64,000 nucleotides of DNA from positions 2,409,459-2,473,458 of the forward strand of contig NZ_CP115468.1 in assembly GCF_028462125.1 (NCBI RefSeq), written 5' to 3'. This DNA comes from Leptospira sp. GIMC2001 (GTDB taxonomy: Bacteria > Spirochaetota > Leptospiria > Leptospirales > Leptospiraceae). Below are positions 36,401-45,582 of the stretch, in pieces. A program made the translations under genes and the position numbers. Positions within the stretch are counted from its first letter, which is position 1, and the number at the start of each line of letters is the position of its first letter. A model generated the notes under the pieces. The model was not told the origin of the DNA. It searched no databases and saw only the letters and a list, made by a program, of their open reading frames with translations.

Positions 36401-36712
36401 ATAAATATCTGTTCCATCTTCAAAAATAATTGTTACTGCCGAGACTCCCGTTCTAGAAATTGAACGAATTTCTCTTACTTTTGGCATACCATTGAATTCC
36501 AATTCAATTGGATATGTTATGAACTGCTCAACCTCTAGAGGCGATAAGCCAGGCGACGCAGTAACTGCCGATACCTGCACATTCGTGATATCTGGCACAG
36601 CATCAATGGAAAGTTTCGTTGCGTTAAATAATCCAACCAAGAATAAAATTGCAGTTCCGAGCAAAACAGCAATTCTGTTCTTCATGGAAAATTGAATGAT
36701 TCCTTCTATCAT
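33467..36712 (-). CDS. Heavy-metal-type RND efflux pump (CzcA/CusA family)
   Basis: Inner-membrane proton-driven pump, 1081 residues, twelve membrane helices and two large periplasmic loops. The N-terminal [17 protein letters not shown] and [21 protein letters not shown] are hallmark HME-RND stretches. The helix-4 segment [20 protein letters not shown] contains the proton-relay Asp. A C-terminal charged cytoplasmic tail of about 50 residues ([13 protein letters not shown] to TKKRKKK) is longer than usual. It exports a divalent or monovalent metal ion; Zn/Co/Cd versus Cu/Ag cannot be decided here. First gene of an operon with ppa, the channel and the adaptor. Confidence 0.92.
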   Translation of the reverse strand: MIEGIIQFSMKNRIAVLLGTAILFLVGLFNATKLSIDAVPDITNVQVSAVTASPGLSPLEVEQFITYPIELEFNGMPKVREIRSISRTGVSAVTIIFEDGTDIYFARQLVNERLKQAEELIPKGYGKPELSPISTGLGDIYEFTLSSEKHTNAELKTYLKWEVARQLRSVKGIIDVNVQGGDEKQFQIKIDPRRLQTLNLTLSHIGEALESANMNVGGGYISKGEEQIVIRGESQFKNIEEIRSVAVRTSSDGIPILLGQIATVEEGSALKFGVATQNGKGEVVALTAMMLMGENSLVVVDSVKQKVEEIRAKLPEGMVIQSFYDRSEFISRTLTTVFTNLVEAAVLVLIILIFTLGSLKGAFAVAFAIPMSMLTATIFMNIFGVVGNLMSLGALDFGLLVDGSIVMLESVLHGFILQRTALDLQKTKQDLNLLTEDIILRSCQKVARASTFAVAIILLVYLPLMTLEGTEGRMFRPMAITVALALGAALLYSLTTFPALLSFIYKEPNFKEPAYWEKLNHFYDGLLDRMMGMRNKALLGGVLVTIFCLGLGSTLGSEFLPKIDEGELEIDLKRLPSTALSHSKMLNSELEKYLLEIPEITLATARMGRGDSASEPIGTEEGTIMVKLKPRKEWTSTDDREELMSIIIDKMVSNVPSTYFSISQPIENKVNALLSGSKADIVIKIYGDDLNELKKIAENYAKTLKGVEGAADVRVQRLLGLPLLEIKADRAKMARYGVSSEEILTTVETLRVGYNVGKVYEGYKRFDLIIRLDANVSDMEVLENVPVMTSQGKTVPLGQVAKIELTEGPSALYHENLKRRILVETNVRGRDMIGFVNESIEATEPIQASLAEGYSVDWGGQFENFTRAKQRLSIVVPVALMIIFGMLFIAFGNIYYAMGVFILVPFSAAGGVLSLVLRGLPFSIPAGVGFIAAAGISVLNGVVFASQLKLTLEKTKDIAKAVRMSAIGSLRAVITTVLVAIIGFLPMAIATSAGAEVQKPLASVVIGGVLFATILALLLLPLIFQFLVSAAFDLEQSKERKKQELEDKFLVEKGFSQTSLESFVEPVEDEPNPTTKKRKKK

Positions 36713-36795
36713 AATAATTCCGAAAAATCGGCTCTTCCTAATTTTTTATTTTTTTTTCGATATTTCTCGTTTCCAAGAACTTTCGGGAAATACAA

Positions 36796-36820
36796 AAATA
36801 AGCATTCATACAATGCTTTG
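36796..36820 (-). terminator. Hairpin terminator between a small gene and the RND operon
   Basis: AAGCATT (36802-36808) and AATGCTT (36814-36820) form a 7-bp stem with a 5-base loop, followed on the minus strand by ATTTTTG. It sits 6 bases beyond the stop of the small gene at 36826, so it probably ends that transcript before the pump gene, or attenuates read-through. Confidence 0.6.
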
Positions 36821-36825
36821 GTTGA

Positions 36826-37137
36826 TTAAGTTATTTGAATGGGAGGCGGGAGGTTGAGCAGGTTGTATTCGTTCAGAAAGAAAGATATCAATTCATACGA
36901 GTTCTGACGAATGATTTTTATGTAATAAAAGCTTCTTTCGGTAACGGAAAATTGCTCCAATTTACAAAAGTAATCAGTCGTCTTTTTTAATGGAATGAAT
37001 TGGAAAATAGATATTTCCACTTCTTCCATGCTAATCTCGTCTTGGTAATCTTCGAAAGCACTGAAGACAGTCCAGTCAGCCCATTGAAAATTAAGCAACA
37101 ATACAGAAAATATTACTATAAAAGAACGAAAAAACAT
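36826..37137 (-). CDS. Small exported protein of unknown function
   Basis: A 103-residue protein with a signal-peptide-like N-terminus (MFFRSFIVIFSVLLLNFQWA). The mature part is acidic, then rich in aromatic residues (EDYQDEISMEEVEISIFQF; YFCKLEQFSVTERSFYYIK), with a single Cys. No metal-binding cluster is seen, so I do not call it a CusF-like chaperone despite its position upstream of the metal pump. There is no convincing ribosome site. The terminator right after it supports a real transcript. Confidence 0.5.
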   Translation of the reverse strand: MFFRSFIVIFSVLLLNFQWADWTVFSAFEDYQDEISMEEVEISIFQFIPLKKTTDYFCKLEQFSVTERSFYYIKIIRQNSYELISFFLNEYNLLNLPPPIQIT

Positions 37138-37253
37138 TGTCTATAGCTATGTTTTAGCAATAAGCGTACCTGAGAAGTATTTTTTTTGATAAATAACTTA
37201 AACAAGATCTTGCAAAGAGAATGACATAAAAGAGATTATCAATAGAGGTTAAA

Positions 37254-37574
37254 ATGAGAGAAGATTCCATTGATACAGTTATAGGTGAAGATATTTCATT
37301 TCGCGGAAGTTTAGTTTATTCCAATACTTTAAAAATTAACGGTAATTTTAAAGGCACCATTCAATCATCAGGAACCCTTATTATTGGCTCTTCTGGTGAT
37401 GTTGAAGCCGATCTTGATGTTGGCACTTTGGTTGTCGAAGGCAAACTCAAAGGCAATGTGGATGCAAAAGATAAAATTGAATTGAAGAAACCTTCTGAGT
37501 TGATTGGAGATATTAAAAGTCCAATGCTTGAAGTTGAGAATGGATCAAGGTTCCTTGGCAATTGCAGTATGTAA
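37254..37574 (+). CDS. Bactofilin
   Basis: Polymer-forming cytoskeletal protein, 106 residues, DUF583 beta-helix with short terminal tails. The stacked strands read SFRGSLVYSNTLKINGNFKG, ESSGTLIIGSSGDVEAD-like, VGTLVVEGKLKGNVDAKDKI and ELIGDIKSPMLEVENGSRF. Bactofilins organise cell-wall enzymes and polarity; in Leptospira a link to helical cell shape has been proposed for this family. A TAGAGG ribosome site precedes the ATG. recJ starts inside its last codons. Confidence 0.92.
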   Translation: MREDSIDTVIGEDISFRGSLVYSNTLKINGNFKGTIQSSGTLIIGSSGDVEADLDVGTLVVEGKLKGNVDAKDKIELKKPSELIGDIKSPMLEVENGSRFLGNCSM

Positions 37575-39505
37575 TCAATGACGGTAAGGTTGAACCAAGT
37601 AAGCATGGAGCAAGCTTGGTTGAACTTCAATCTTCTGGAGGTCTATATCCTTCACTTCTAAATGAAAGGGTAGTTTCTCTATCAAATGAAGAGTCGTTAC
37701 CCTTTTTGCTTAATTTATCAACAGATCTCCAACCTATTTTTTTTCATTCCCCTTTTCTTCTGCCAGACATTGAGCAAGCAATAGATCACCTGCTCGAATG
37801 CCTAGAAACAAGAAAGACAATTCTGCTTTATTCGGATAAAGATTCGGATGGTGTAAGCTCTATTTCAATTCTACAGAATTTCTTGACTGAATTCTTCCCT
37901 AACTCAGATATTCAAGGCACCACATCATCGCATAACGAAGCTTATGGATTGTGCAAGCAAGCGCTTTCCAAAATTCGTAAAGTAAAACCGCATTTATTGA
38001 TTACTTTAGATTTTGGCACATCCAATATTGAAGAAATTTCTGAACTCAACCAGGAAGGTATTGCAACGATCGTTCTCGATCATCATGAAATCCCCAAATC
38101 CATTCCCCCTGGATTCCTGATCAATCCCAAGCGAGAAGATTCCAAGTATCCGGATAAAAAAATCTGTACTGCCTTCCTTGCACTAAAATTATGCCAAGCT
38201 ATACTTTTTCGAAAATCATCTGAGTTCAATCGTATTTATAGAATACGAAAAGATCTATTTGATTCAGAATATTATGTAAATGGAATCAAGATATCATTGT
38301 CTGAAGTTACCGAGAATTCTGCATTATCCGAAAATTCTACTATTGATGTGGAATTATCAGAACTTCCTGGAACAAATGATAATTCGACTGCAAGTAGGAT
38401 CTTCTTTAGACAACTTGAAAGTATACCCAATATGATTCCAGCGATTCGCAAAATGTCAAGTCTTGCAGGTATTGGAACCATTACAGATATGATGCCTTTA
38501 ATTGGTGAGAACCGAGCATTAGTTAGATATTCTTGTGATGCATTGAGTAATATTAAAAATGGAATAGAAACAAGCTATCCTGGCCTGAGTGCATTATTGT
38601 CAAAGCTACCAGGCAATCCAACAAGAATCACTTCCAAAGACTTGGGATGGGGAATTGGTCCAGTCCTTAACGCAGCTGGTAGAATGGGTCGAACAGATAT
38701 CGCCTATTCACTGCTAATTGCAAACGATAAAGCAATCGCTGAACAAAAATCTGATCTTCTTCTTAAAACCAACGATGAGAGAAAAGAACGAACAAAAAGA
38801 AACTTACATCGTGTTGAAAAATATTTCCAAAGAAATCCAGAGAGAACATTCCATCCAATTATATTTTGTTATGAGCCTGATATGGAACCTGGAGTATCAG
38901 GAATAGTTGCGACAAGATTAGTGGAGACCTATTCTAGACCGGCTGTTTTCATAACCCCAGACCATGGTCAAGCGCGCGGAAGTATTCGTTCAAATGGTAC
39001 GGAAAATGTATTGGGTTTACTTGAACGAGTCAGTGATCTATTGGATCAGTTTGGAGGGCATCCAGAAGCTGGAGGATTTGCTATCGAAATATCTAAGATC
39101 CCTGAACTAGAAAAGAAAATGTATGATGCAAGCATTGATTGGCTTGAGAATAAACCAAGTAAGCAAAAATTTATAAAAAGTGATGTCAGACTTAATCCCG
39201 AAGAAATTTCTCCGAAAATAATTCGAGAATTGGAATTCTTGGAACCTACAGGCCAAGGCAATCAGCCAATTTGCCTATCTATGGAAAATATAAAACCGTT
39301 AAATTTCAATTTCTTAGGAAATGGAAAACATGCAAAATTTCGGGTGATGGGATGTGGTTCAACAAAATTTCTTATCTGGAACGAAGGTGAGAGGCTATCG
39401 AAATATCTATCTCTCAATCCTTCAATTTCTATATGGGGAAGTTTAGAAGAGAACTTCTTCAATGGCAAGACTACTCTTCAGTTCGTAGTCAGCCATTTTG
39501 AATGA
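37562..39505 (+). CDS. recJ: Single-strand-specific exonuclease RecJ (DHH family)
   Basis: 5'-3' exonuclease of recombination and mismatch repair, 647 residues. The DHH phosphoesterase motifs are LYSDKDSDGVSSIS (I), LLITLDFGTSN (II), IVLDHHEIP (III) and ATRLVE plus GGHPEAGGFAIE (DHHA1). The end is an OB-like domain (EPTGQGNQP; FNGKTTLQFVV). LGWGIGPVLNAAGRMGR is RecJ-typical. The frame opens at a TTG (37562) overlapping the bactofilin stop by 13 bases. A TTG at 37616 with GGAG 5 bases upstream is an equally good start, so the N-terminal 18 residues are uncertain. Confidence 0.88.
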   Translation: MQYVINDGKVEPSKHGASLVELQSSGGLYPSLLNERVVSLSNEESLPFLLNLSTDLQPIFFHSPFLLPDIEQAIDHLLECLETRKTILLYSDKDSDGVSSISILQNFLTEFFPNSDIQGTTSSHNEAYGLCKQALSKIRKVKPHLLITLDFGTSNIEEISELNQEGIATIVLDHHEIPKSIPPGFLINPKREDSKYPDKKICTAFLALKLCQAILFRKSSEFNRIYRIRKDLFDSEYYVNGIKISLSEVTENSALSENSTIDVELSELPGTNDNSTASRIFFRQLESIPNMIPAIRKMSSLAGIGTITDMMPLIGENRALVRYSCDALSNIKNGIETSYPGLSALLSKLPGNPTRITSKDLGWGIGPVLNAAGRMGRTDIAYSLLIANDKAIAEQKSDLLLKTNDERKERTKRNLHRVEKYFQRNPERTFHPIIFCYEPDMEPGVSGIVATRLVETYSRPAVFITPDHGQARGSIRSNGTENVLGLLERVSDLLDQFGGHPEAGGFAIEISKIPELEKKMYDASIDWLENKPSKQKFIKSDVRLNPEEISPKIIRELEFLEPTGQGNQPICLSMENIKPLNFNFLGNGKHAKFRVMGCGSTKFLIWNEGERLSKYLSLNPSISIWGSLEENFFNGKTTLQFVVSHFE

Positions 39506-39509
39506 AAAA

Positions 39510-40049
39510 TTAGTTAGAAGAAATCAAATCCTTCTCATTAACATACACAGGTGCCCAACCTGAGTTATCTAGAAAATACCGAACTGCTTTAATTCTAAGT
39601 TTAGAATCCAATTCGAACCAATGATTTGTATTTTTGGGAACACTGATAAAATCATTTTTTTCCACTTCAACGGTAAACTTCTGTCCATTGATCAAAAATC
39701 CGAAAATTCCAGATCCATCTACAATATATCTAACTTCATCATCAGTGTGATAGTGAAGTTTATCAAACTTAGCTAACATATCTTGAATTCCAGGAACATT
39801 TGGATTGAGAACAATTAGATCCCGGGCCTTGTATCCGAATTCTTTTGATAATTCTTGAAACCGATTGTCTAGCTTGAGCAGAACTTCTTCCTTTTCTTGA
39901 TCGCTCAAAGATTCTTGATTCAACAAATTATTGATATCAGAAGATGTTTCCCATAAACGATATTCGATTCCTTGCTTGCCTAAAAAATCTTTAACTTCAC
40001 TTGGATTGGAGATTTTGGTTTTATTCGATAATAATGTGATTGTTGCCAT
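39510..40049 (-). CDS. mtnD: Acireductone dioxygenase (methionine salvage)
   Basis: Cupin enzyme of 179 residues that oxidises 1,2-dihydroxy-3-keto-5-methylthiopentene to 2-keto-4-methylthiobutyrate in the methionine salvage path. The metal ligands are in [15 protein letters not shown] (HxHxxxxE) and NTNHWFELD (the third His), the exact ARD pattern. Whether it uses Fe or Ni decides the product and cannot be read from sequence. No other mtn gene is nearby. It converges with recJ (4 bases between stops) and lies 97 bases after nuoN. Confidence 0.9.
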   Translation of the reverse strand: MATITLLSNKTKISNPSEVKDFLGKQGIEYRLWETSSDINNLLNQESLSDQEKEEVLLKLDNRFQELSKEFGYKARDLIVLNPNVPGIQDMLAKFDKLHYHTDDEVRYIVDGSGIFGFLINGQKFTVEVEKNDFISVPKNTNHWFELDSKLRIKAVRYFLDNSGWAPVYVNEKDLISSN

Positions 40050-40146
40050 ATTCTACCTCAGTTTTTAAAATAATAAAGTTATCTTTCAATGATTCATGAA
40101 TCCAATGATTTATTGCATCATAGGACATCTGAATTTATAAATTCGA

Positions 40147-41589
40147 TTATAGAAAACTAGCTGGTTGGAAAACCAACCATGCAAGTCCAATAAAAACCAC
40201 CCCAATAATCATTGTTATCACAATTCCAAAGTTTTTTTGAGTGATTTCCTTTGAAGTATTCAATCCTTCTTTTTCTATCATAAAAGAATATAATAAAACT
40301 TTGGCATAATAAAAGAATGCAATCGCAGAGTTGATTACACCAACCACTAGCAATACCTGATTCAACATCAGTTCAGATTCCGCAATCTTTTGAAATAAAA
40401 ACAATTTTGCCCAGAAGCCTGCAAGCGGAGGAAATCCTGCCATCGATAAAAAGACTAAACTGATTCCAAAAGCAACCCAAGGCTTCTTACTAATTAAATT
40501 ACCAATTCCATCCAAGTCTACAATCTCGGAAGTATCCTCTAAATAAGCAATAATCGAGAATCCTGCTATATTCATAATTGCGTATATATATAAATAGTAA
40601 AGAACTTCCAAATTCGCTCCCGCAACAATTCCTGCGACAACATATCCCGCATGCGATATTGATGAATAAGCTAATATTCTTTTGAGATTTTTCTGTTTTA
40701 GAGCAACAATATTTCCCCATGTCATAGAAACTATAGAGAGAATTCCAAGGCCAAGAGTCCAAAAGGATGTTTTATCTCCGAACGGAATGAACATAAATAA
40801 TATCATGAGCAAGCTCATACCTGCAGCCTTTGGTGCAGACGCCATAAAACCAGTCACTGTTGTCATGGATCCTTCATAAACATCTGGAGTCCAAGAATGG
40901 AATGGAACCAATGCGATCTTGAAGAATACACCGATCAGAAAAAGACTAAATCCCAATCTTGTAAAATTTGCTTGATAACCGGATTGCGCAATCGGGCGAA
41001 GTGCAGTTTCTAAATCGGTAGAACCACTACCTCCAAAAAGAAAAGCAATTCCCAATAGCATAAATCCAGAGCTAAAGGCACCTAACAAAAAGTACTTCAT
41101 AGTCGCTTCTAATGAAGTTGTAGAATTCGTTCCCATTCCTACGAGAATATATAACGATAAACTCATAATCTCAAGTCCAATAAAGATCACGAGTAGATCT
41201 TGACCCGAAGTCATAAACATCATTCCCACCGTTGCGAACAAAACCAATGGGAAAAATTCAGGAAAATCGATAATCTTATTTTTGTATATCTGCGGAGTCG
41301 CAAGGATTGTAAAGAAAGCAACAAGCAAATACAAAATATTGAGCCAAGTTGTGAGTTCTGAAATTTTGATCTGATTTTGAAAAAATCTTCCAAGACCTGG
41401 AGTCGATGTTGAATCATAAACAAAGTAAATTGATAAAGCTACTACGAATAGTGACAGACCACGTATTAACAATCGTTCTTTGGTTTTAAATACAAATTGA
41501 AATACCAAAAACAAAATTGCAGAAACTGTAAGAACAAGATAAGGAAGAATTGCTAAGAAATCATTGGATCCTGGTATGGAGATATTCAT
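40147..41589 (-). CDS. nuoN: NADH-quinone oxidoreductase subunit N
   Basis: Proton-pumping antiporter-like membrane subunit of complex I, 480 residues with about 14 helices. GLEIMSLSLYILVGMG (with the key Glu), ALVPFHSWTPDVYEGSMTTV (conserved Lys/His region, here KIALVPFHSW) and LAYSSISHAGYVVAG are the subunit signatures. Last gene of the nuo operon; its ATG overlaps the nuoM stop (ATGA). No clear terminator follows. Confidence 0.95.
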   Translation of the reverse strand: MNISIPGSNDFLAILPYLVLTVSAILFLVFQFVFKTKERLLIRGLSLFVVALSIYFVYDSTSTPGLGRFFQNQIKISELTTWLNILYLLVAFFTILATPQIYKNKIIDFPEFFPLVLFATVGMMFMTSGQDLLVIFIGLEIMSLSLYILVGMGTNSTTSLEATMKYFLLGAFSSGFMLLGIAFLFGGSGSTDLETALRPIAQSGYQANFTRLGFSLFLIGVFFKIALVPFHSWTPDVYEGSMTTVTGFMASAPKAAGMSLLMILFMFIPFGDKTSFWTLGLGILSIVSMTWGNIVALKQKNLKRILAYSSISHAGYVVAGIVAGANLEVLYYLYIYAIMNIAGFSIIAYLEDTSEIVDLDGIGNLISKKPWVAFGISLVFLSMAGFPPLAGFWAKLFLFQKIAESELMLNQVLLVVGVINSAIAFFYYAKVLLYSFMIEKEGLNTSKEITQKNFGIVITMIIGVVFIGLAWLVFQPASFL

Positions 41590-43313
41590 TCTACTTCCCC
41601 TTGTTTTTTATCAATAAATTGTTCAATCTTAGTTGGATCCAATCCTTCTAAATCCCAATCTTGCGTTTTTGCTGGATTGTCTGGAACTGGAATAAAATTT
41701 CTGTGAATTTTCTCCATTACTTTAAGTTCGCGACCTGTTCTGTGCTGACCGATACGTTGCTCGTAGGATGCAGGAACCCCGCCTAATGCTCGATAATCTA
41801 AAGTATTTTGTCCACCGTTATTCAATCGATCTTCTATCTTTTCTATTGAAGCTGAGTTGAGATATACGTTTACAGATGGTTCGAGTATTCGAAGAAAATA
41901 GGAAGGATATATTCCAATTAAGAAAATCACAGCAACCAATGGGATCAAGATGAAATATTCGCGAAAACCAATGTCTGCGACATTTCGATTGGAATCATTA
42001 TTTGCACCAAAAAGCAATTTTTTGGTAACCCACAAAAGATAACAAGCAGCCCAAACTACGCCCGTTGCGGCGAATGCACCTAACAAAAAATCTGATTTCA
42101 TTGTCCCCAGGAGAATTAAGAATTCGCCAACAAATCCATTTGTACCCGGCAGTCCGACTGATGAAAGAATCGCTATCATAAAAAAAACTGAAAATACTGG
42201 CATAGATTTCGCTGCACCACCCAGGTCTGCAAGATTGCGTTTCCCTGTTCGATCATAGTACATTCCGATCAGAATAAATATCATACCGGTGGAGATTCCA
42301 TGAGAAATCAATTGCAACATTCCGCCAGCAACCCCAGCTTCAGTAAAGCTCATAAGACCAAGCAAGGTAAAACCTAAATGGGAAAGTGATGAATAAGCAA
42401 TGATTCTTTTTATATCCGTCTGAACCATAGCAGACATTGCACCCCACAAAATTCCAATTACAGCAAGGATCGAGAATATCTCTCTAAACTCCAAAGAAGA
42501 AGATGGAAAAAATGGAATTAAGAATCTTATAAATCCAAATATACCAAGCTTAAGTAAAACTCCAGCAAGGTCAACAGACCCAACAGTCGGTGCTTCTGTA
42601 TGAACATCAGGCATCCATGTATGAAGCGGAAAAACGGGAATTTTTATTGAGAATGCTAAAGCAAATGAAAGAAATACAAAAGTCTTAGCTCCATACGAAA
42701 AGTTCTCTCCTGCAAAAATAGAGAGGGCTTCGATCGATGTGGTTCCAGTTTTGAAATATAGCATTAGGATTCCGGCAAGCATGAGAAGCGAACCTGCCAT
42801 AGAAAAAGCAAGGTATTTAAAAGCTGCCCTTACTCGGTTCTCGCCACCCCAAACCCCAACCATCAGAGCCATAGGTATTACCATTAGCTCCCAAAAAACA
42901 TAAAACAAAACTAAATTCAAAGAGCTGAATATACCTAATACAGCAAATTCTAATATCAATAGACATATATGAAACTCTTTGATTCTCTTTGTTATATTCT
43001 TCCAGGTTGTAAGACTTGATAAAAAGAATAAAAAGGAAGTTAGAGAAAATAGCAATAAACCAACGCCATCTAAACCGACCATATAGTCGATACTCAATTT
43101 ACCGGAAACAATCCAGTCTGGAATCCAATGCACGAATTGGAAACTTGGCTCATCCAATTCGAAGGATAAAAATAGCAGAATACTGAGTAAACTAGTTACC
43201 CCACTGGTTACGGTTGATAACCATATTATACTAGAATTTCTCTTGAGAAATAGAATAAAAAAAACTGAAACAAGCGGCAAAAAGATGATTATGCTTAGAA
43301 AATACTCTGGCAT
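41586..43313 (-). CDS. nuoM: NADH-quinone oxidoreductase subunit M
   Basis: Antiporter-like proton-pumping subunit, 575 residues. FYVFWELMVIPMALMVGVWG carries the pumping Glu, and KIPVFPLHTWMPDVHTEAPT with IAYSSLSHLGFTLLG is the classic block. The protein is longer than most NuoM (about 500 residues) because of a hydrophilic C-terminal tail of about 85 residues (from NVYLNSASIEKIEDRLNNGG to the end) after the last helix. Overlaps nuoN by 4 bases and follows nuoL by 1 base. Confidence 0.95.
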   Translation of the reverse strand: MPEYFLSIIIFLPLVSVFFILFLKRNSSIIWLSTVTSGVTSLLSILLFLSFELDEPSFQFVHWIPDWIVSGKLSIDYMVGLDGVGLLLFSLTSFLFFLSSLTTWKNITKRIKEFHICLLILEFAVLGIFSSLNLVLFYVFWELMVIPMALMVGVWGGENRVRAAFKYLAFSMAGSLLMLAGILMLYFKTGTTSIEALSIFAGENFSYGAKTFVFLSFALAFSIKIPVFPLHTWMPDVHTEAPTVGSVDLAGVLLKLGIFGFIRFLIPFFPSSSLEFREIFSILAVIGILWGAMSAMVQTDIKRIIAYSSLSHLGFTLLGLMSFTEAGVAGGMLQLISHGISTGMIFILIGMYYDRTGKRNLADLGGAAKSMPVFSVFFMIAILSSVGLPGTNGFVGEFLILLGTMKSDFLLGAFAATGVVWAACYLLWVTKKLLFGANNDSNRNVADIGFREYFILIPLVAVIFLIGIYPSYFLRILEPSVNVYLNSASIEKIEDRLNNGGQNTLDYRALGGVPASYEQRIGQHRTGRELKVMEKIHRNFIPVPDNPAKTQDWDLEGLDPTKIEQFIDKKQGEVE

Positions 43314-43314
43314 G

Positions 43315-45258
43315 TTAAACTCCCTTCACAAGCACAAACGCCAATGCTAAAATTGTACCGACCACTATATACAATGCGTAGTCTCCGACAAAGCCTGTTT
43401 GGAATTTTCGTAAAAAACTTCCAATACCCATCAAAGAATGACCGATTCCCATAAAAAATCGATCGATGATTTTGGAATCAAAGGTAAAAGCAACCCATCT
43501 AGATAATTTTAAATAATTTTGAACAAAAAAGCGATCATAGAATTCATCAACAAAATATTTGTTCACTAAAACATTCGCAAATCCTCGATAATCTTTTTCT
43601 TCTAATAGAATCTTAGCTTTAGATAAGAAAAATCGATAGGCAACTAACAATCCTGTGACGGCGGCAATAATAGAAATTGCAACTAATAAGATCTCAACAC
43701 TGTGATCGAGATGAACAGACTGCATCGGGCTCCCGGCCCATCTAGCTTGCAAATCCATTCCTGATTGAAGAATCGGTTGAAAATATTGATCTAGAAGTTT
43801 TATATTTCCCATAAAAAATGGGGTCTGAAGAAATCCAGATACGATCGCGCCAATCGAAAGCAGAACCAAGGGAATCGTCATTGTCATCGGCGACTCATGA
43901 ATATGGGATCGATTGCTTTCGGTTATTCTAGTTGAACTTAAGAATACCAGAAACAACAAACGAAACATATAAAATGCCGTCATTAAAGCAGTAAAAATAC
44001 CAAGTAACCATAGCACCATTCCACCCTGAGGATAGATGAACACTTTCTCAAGTATCAAGTCCTTTGAAAAGAATCCACTGAGAGGTGGAATACCAGAGAT
44101 TGCAAATGTACCGATTGCAAAAGTAATAAATGTTATTCGCATATACGAATAAAGACCACCCATATTTCGTAGGTTTTGTTCATGATGGAGTGCATATATT
44201 ACTGAACCTGCCCCCAAGAACAGAAGTGCTTTAAAAAAGGCATGAGTCATAAGATGAAACATTCCGCCCACATAACTGCCTACACCAAGGGCAAGAAACA
44301 TATAGCCCAACTGAGAAACAGTCGAGTAAGCGAGAATTTTTTTGATATCATTTTGAAATATAGCAATCGTTGCAGCAAATAATGCAGTAAGGCATCCTAT
44401 CCAAGCAATCACCAAAGATGCTGATTCCGCATTTATATAAATTATATTCAGTCTGACGATTAGAAAAAGTCCTGCTGTTACCATTGTTGCCGCATGAATC
44501 AATGCAGATACTGGAGTTGGACCTGCCATCGCATCGGGAAGCCAAACGTAAAGAGGGATCTGTGCCGATTTACCAACGGATGCAACAAAGAATGCAATTG
44601 CTACCCAATTGATAACGGATTGGAACTCGCTTATCAGTGGAATGGACGCAATAATATCGATATATTTTAATGAACCAGTATACCAATAGATAAGCCCCAT
44701 TCCTATAATAAATCCGACATCTCCAATTCGATTCACGACAAATGCTTTCATTCCAGCATTTGATGCGGATTCTTTTTCGTAATCAAAACCAATCAATAAA
44801 TAAGAACATAGACCAACACCTTCCCATCCTAGAAAAGTGAGCACTAAATTGTCAGCTAGGACTAGATTTAACATCGAAAAAATGAATAGATTCAAATAAA
44901 CAAAGAATCTATTGAATCCTGAATCCTTTTTCATATAACCTATGCTATAGAGATGGATAAGTGTTCCTATTCCTGTGATGATCAAGGTCATATAGAGAGA
45001 GAGTTGGTCCACTTGATAGGCAAAATCTACAGCAAAGCCACCAATACGAATCCAAGGTAGAATTGTAAAAAGATGAGGAGCTGTTCTCTCTAAAGGATGA
45101 AATTCAAAAAAAGCACCCAAAGCAATTAAGAATGGAATAAACACAGCCAAAGTTCCAATGGTTCCTGCAACACGACTGGATGCTCTATTTATAAGAAAAG
45201 CATTGAACAGGAATCCAAGAACTGGAAAAATTAAAACTAAATAAAAAATTTCCAACAT
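43315..45258 (-). CDS. nuoL: NADH-quinone oxidoreductase subunit L
   Basis: Largest antiporter-like subunit of complex I, 647 residues. NLVLTFLGWEGVGLCSYLLI (pumping Glu), KSAQIPLYVWLPDAMAGPTP and VSALIHAATMVTAGLFLI are the hallmark stretches. The C-terminal part has the amphipathic lateral-helix region and a final membrane helix (YALYIVVGTILALAFVLVKG). It lies between nuoK (3 bases) and nuoM (1 base) on the same transcript. Confidence 0.96.
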   Translation of the reverse strand: MLEIFYLVLIFPVLGFLFNAFLINRASSRVAGTIGTLAVFIPFLIALGAFFEFHPLERTAPHLFTILPWIRIGGFAVDFAYQVDQLSLYMTLIITGIGTLIHLYSIGYMKKDSGFNRFFVYLNLFIFSMLNLVLADNLVLTFLGWEGVGLCSYLLIGFDYEKESASNAGMKAFVVNRIGDVGFIIGMGLIYWYTGSLKYIDIIASIPLISEFQSVINWVAIAFFVASVGKSAQIPLYVWLPDAMAGPTPVSALIHAATMVTAGLFLIVRLNIIYINAESASLVIAWIGCLTALFAATIAIFQNDIKKILAYSTVSQLGYMFLALGVGSYVGGMFHLMTHAFFKALLFLGAGSVIYALHHEQNLRNMGGLYSYMRITFITFAIGTFAISGIPPLSGFFSKDLILEKVFIYPQGGMVLWLLGIFTALMTAFYMFRLLFLVFLSSTRITESNRSHIHESPMTMTIPLVLLSIGAIVSGFLQTPFFMGNIKLLDQYFQPILQSGMDLQARWAGSPMQSVHLDHSVEILLVAISIIAAVTGLLVAYRFFLSKAKILLEEKDYRGFANVLVNKYFVDEFYDRFFVQNYLKLSRWVAFTFDSKIIDRFFMGIGHSLMGIGSFLRKFQTGFVGDYALYIVVGTILALAFVLVKGV

Positions 45259-45261
45259 AAT

Positions 45262-45582
45262 TTATCCCCGTAAAAGATTGATCTCATCCACATTGGAAGT
45301 TTTTTTATGCCTAAATATTGCGATTACAATTGCTAGTCCAACAGCTGCTTCGGCTGCAGCAAGTGCCATTACAAAAAATACAATCACTTCACCTGTTACC
45401 GTTCCTAAAACTTTTGAAAACGCAACGAAAACAATATTAGCTGAATTTAAAATCAATTCCACGCTCATAAAAATTAAAACAGCATTGCGACGAGTTAGAA
45501 CACCCGCAACACCAATTGAAAAAAGTATTCCAGCTAGAATCAGGAAATGATTGAGCGGTATTCCAGAAATATGTGGATCCAT
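45262..45582 (-). CDS. nuoK: NADH-quinone oxidoreductase subunit K
   Basis: Small membrane subunit, 106 residues with three helices. [19 protein letters not shown] (Glu in helix 2) and [20 protein letters not shown] (Glu in helix 3) are the conserved elements of the proton path. The start overlaps the nuoJ stop by one base (TAATG). Confidence 0.96.
   Translation of the reverse strand: MDPHISGIPLNHFLILAGILFSIGVAGVLTRRNAVLIFMSVELILNSANIVFVAFSKVLGTVTGEVIVFFVMALAAAEAAVGLAIVIAIFRHKKTSNVDEINLLRG

Noticed and set aside
40091..40102. Perfect 12-base palindrome GATTCATGAATC after the nuo operon
   Set aside because: No T run and no link to a known regulator; may be chance in AT-rich DNA.
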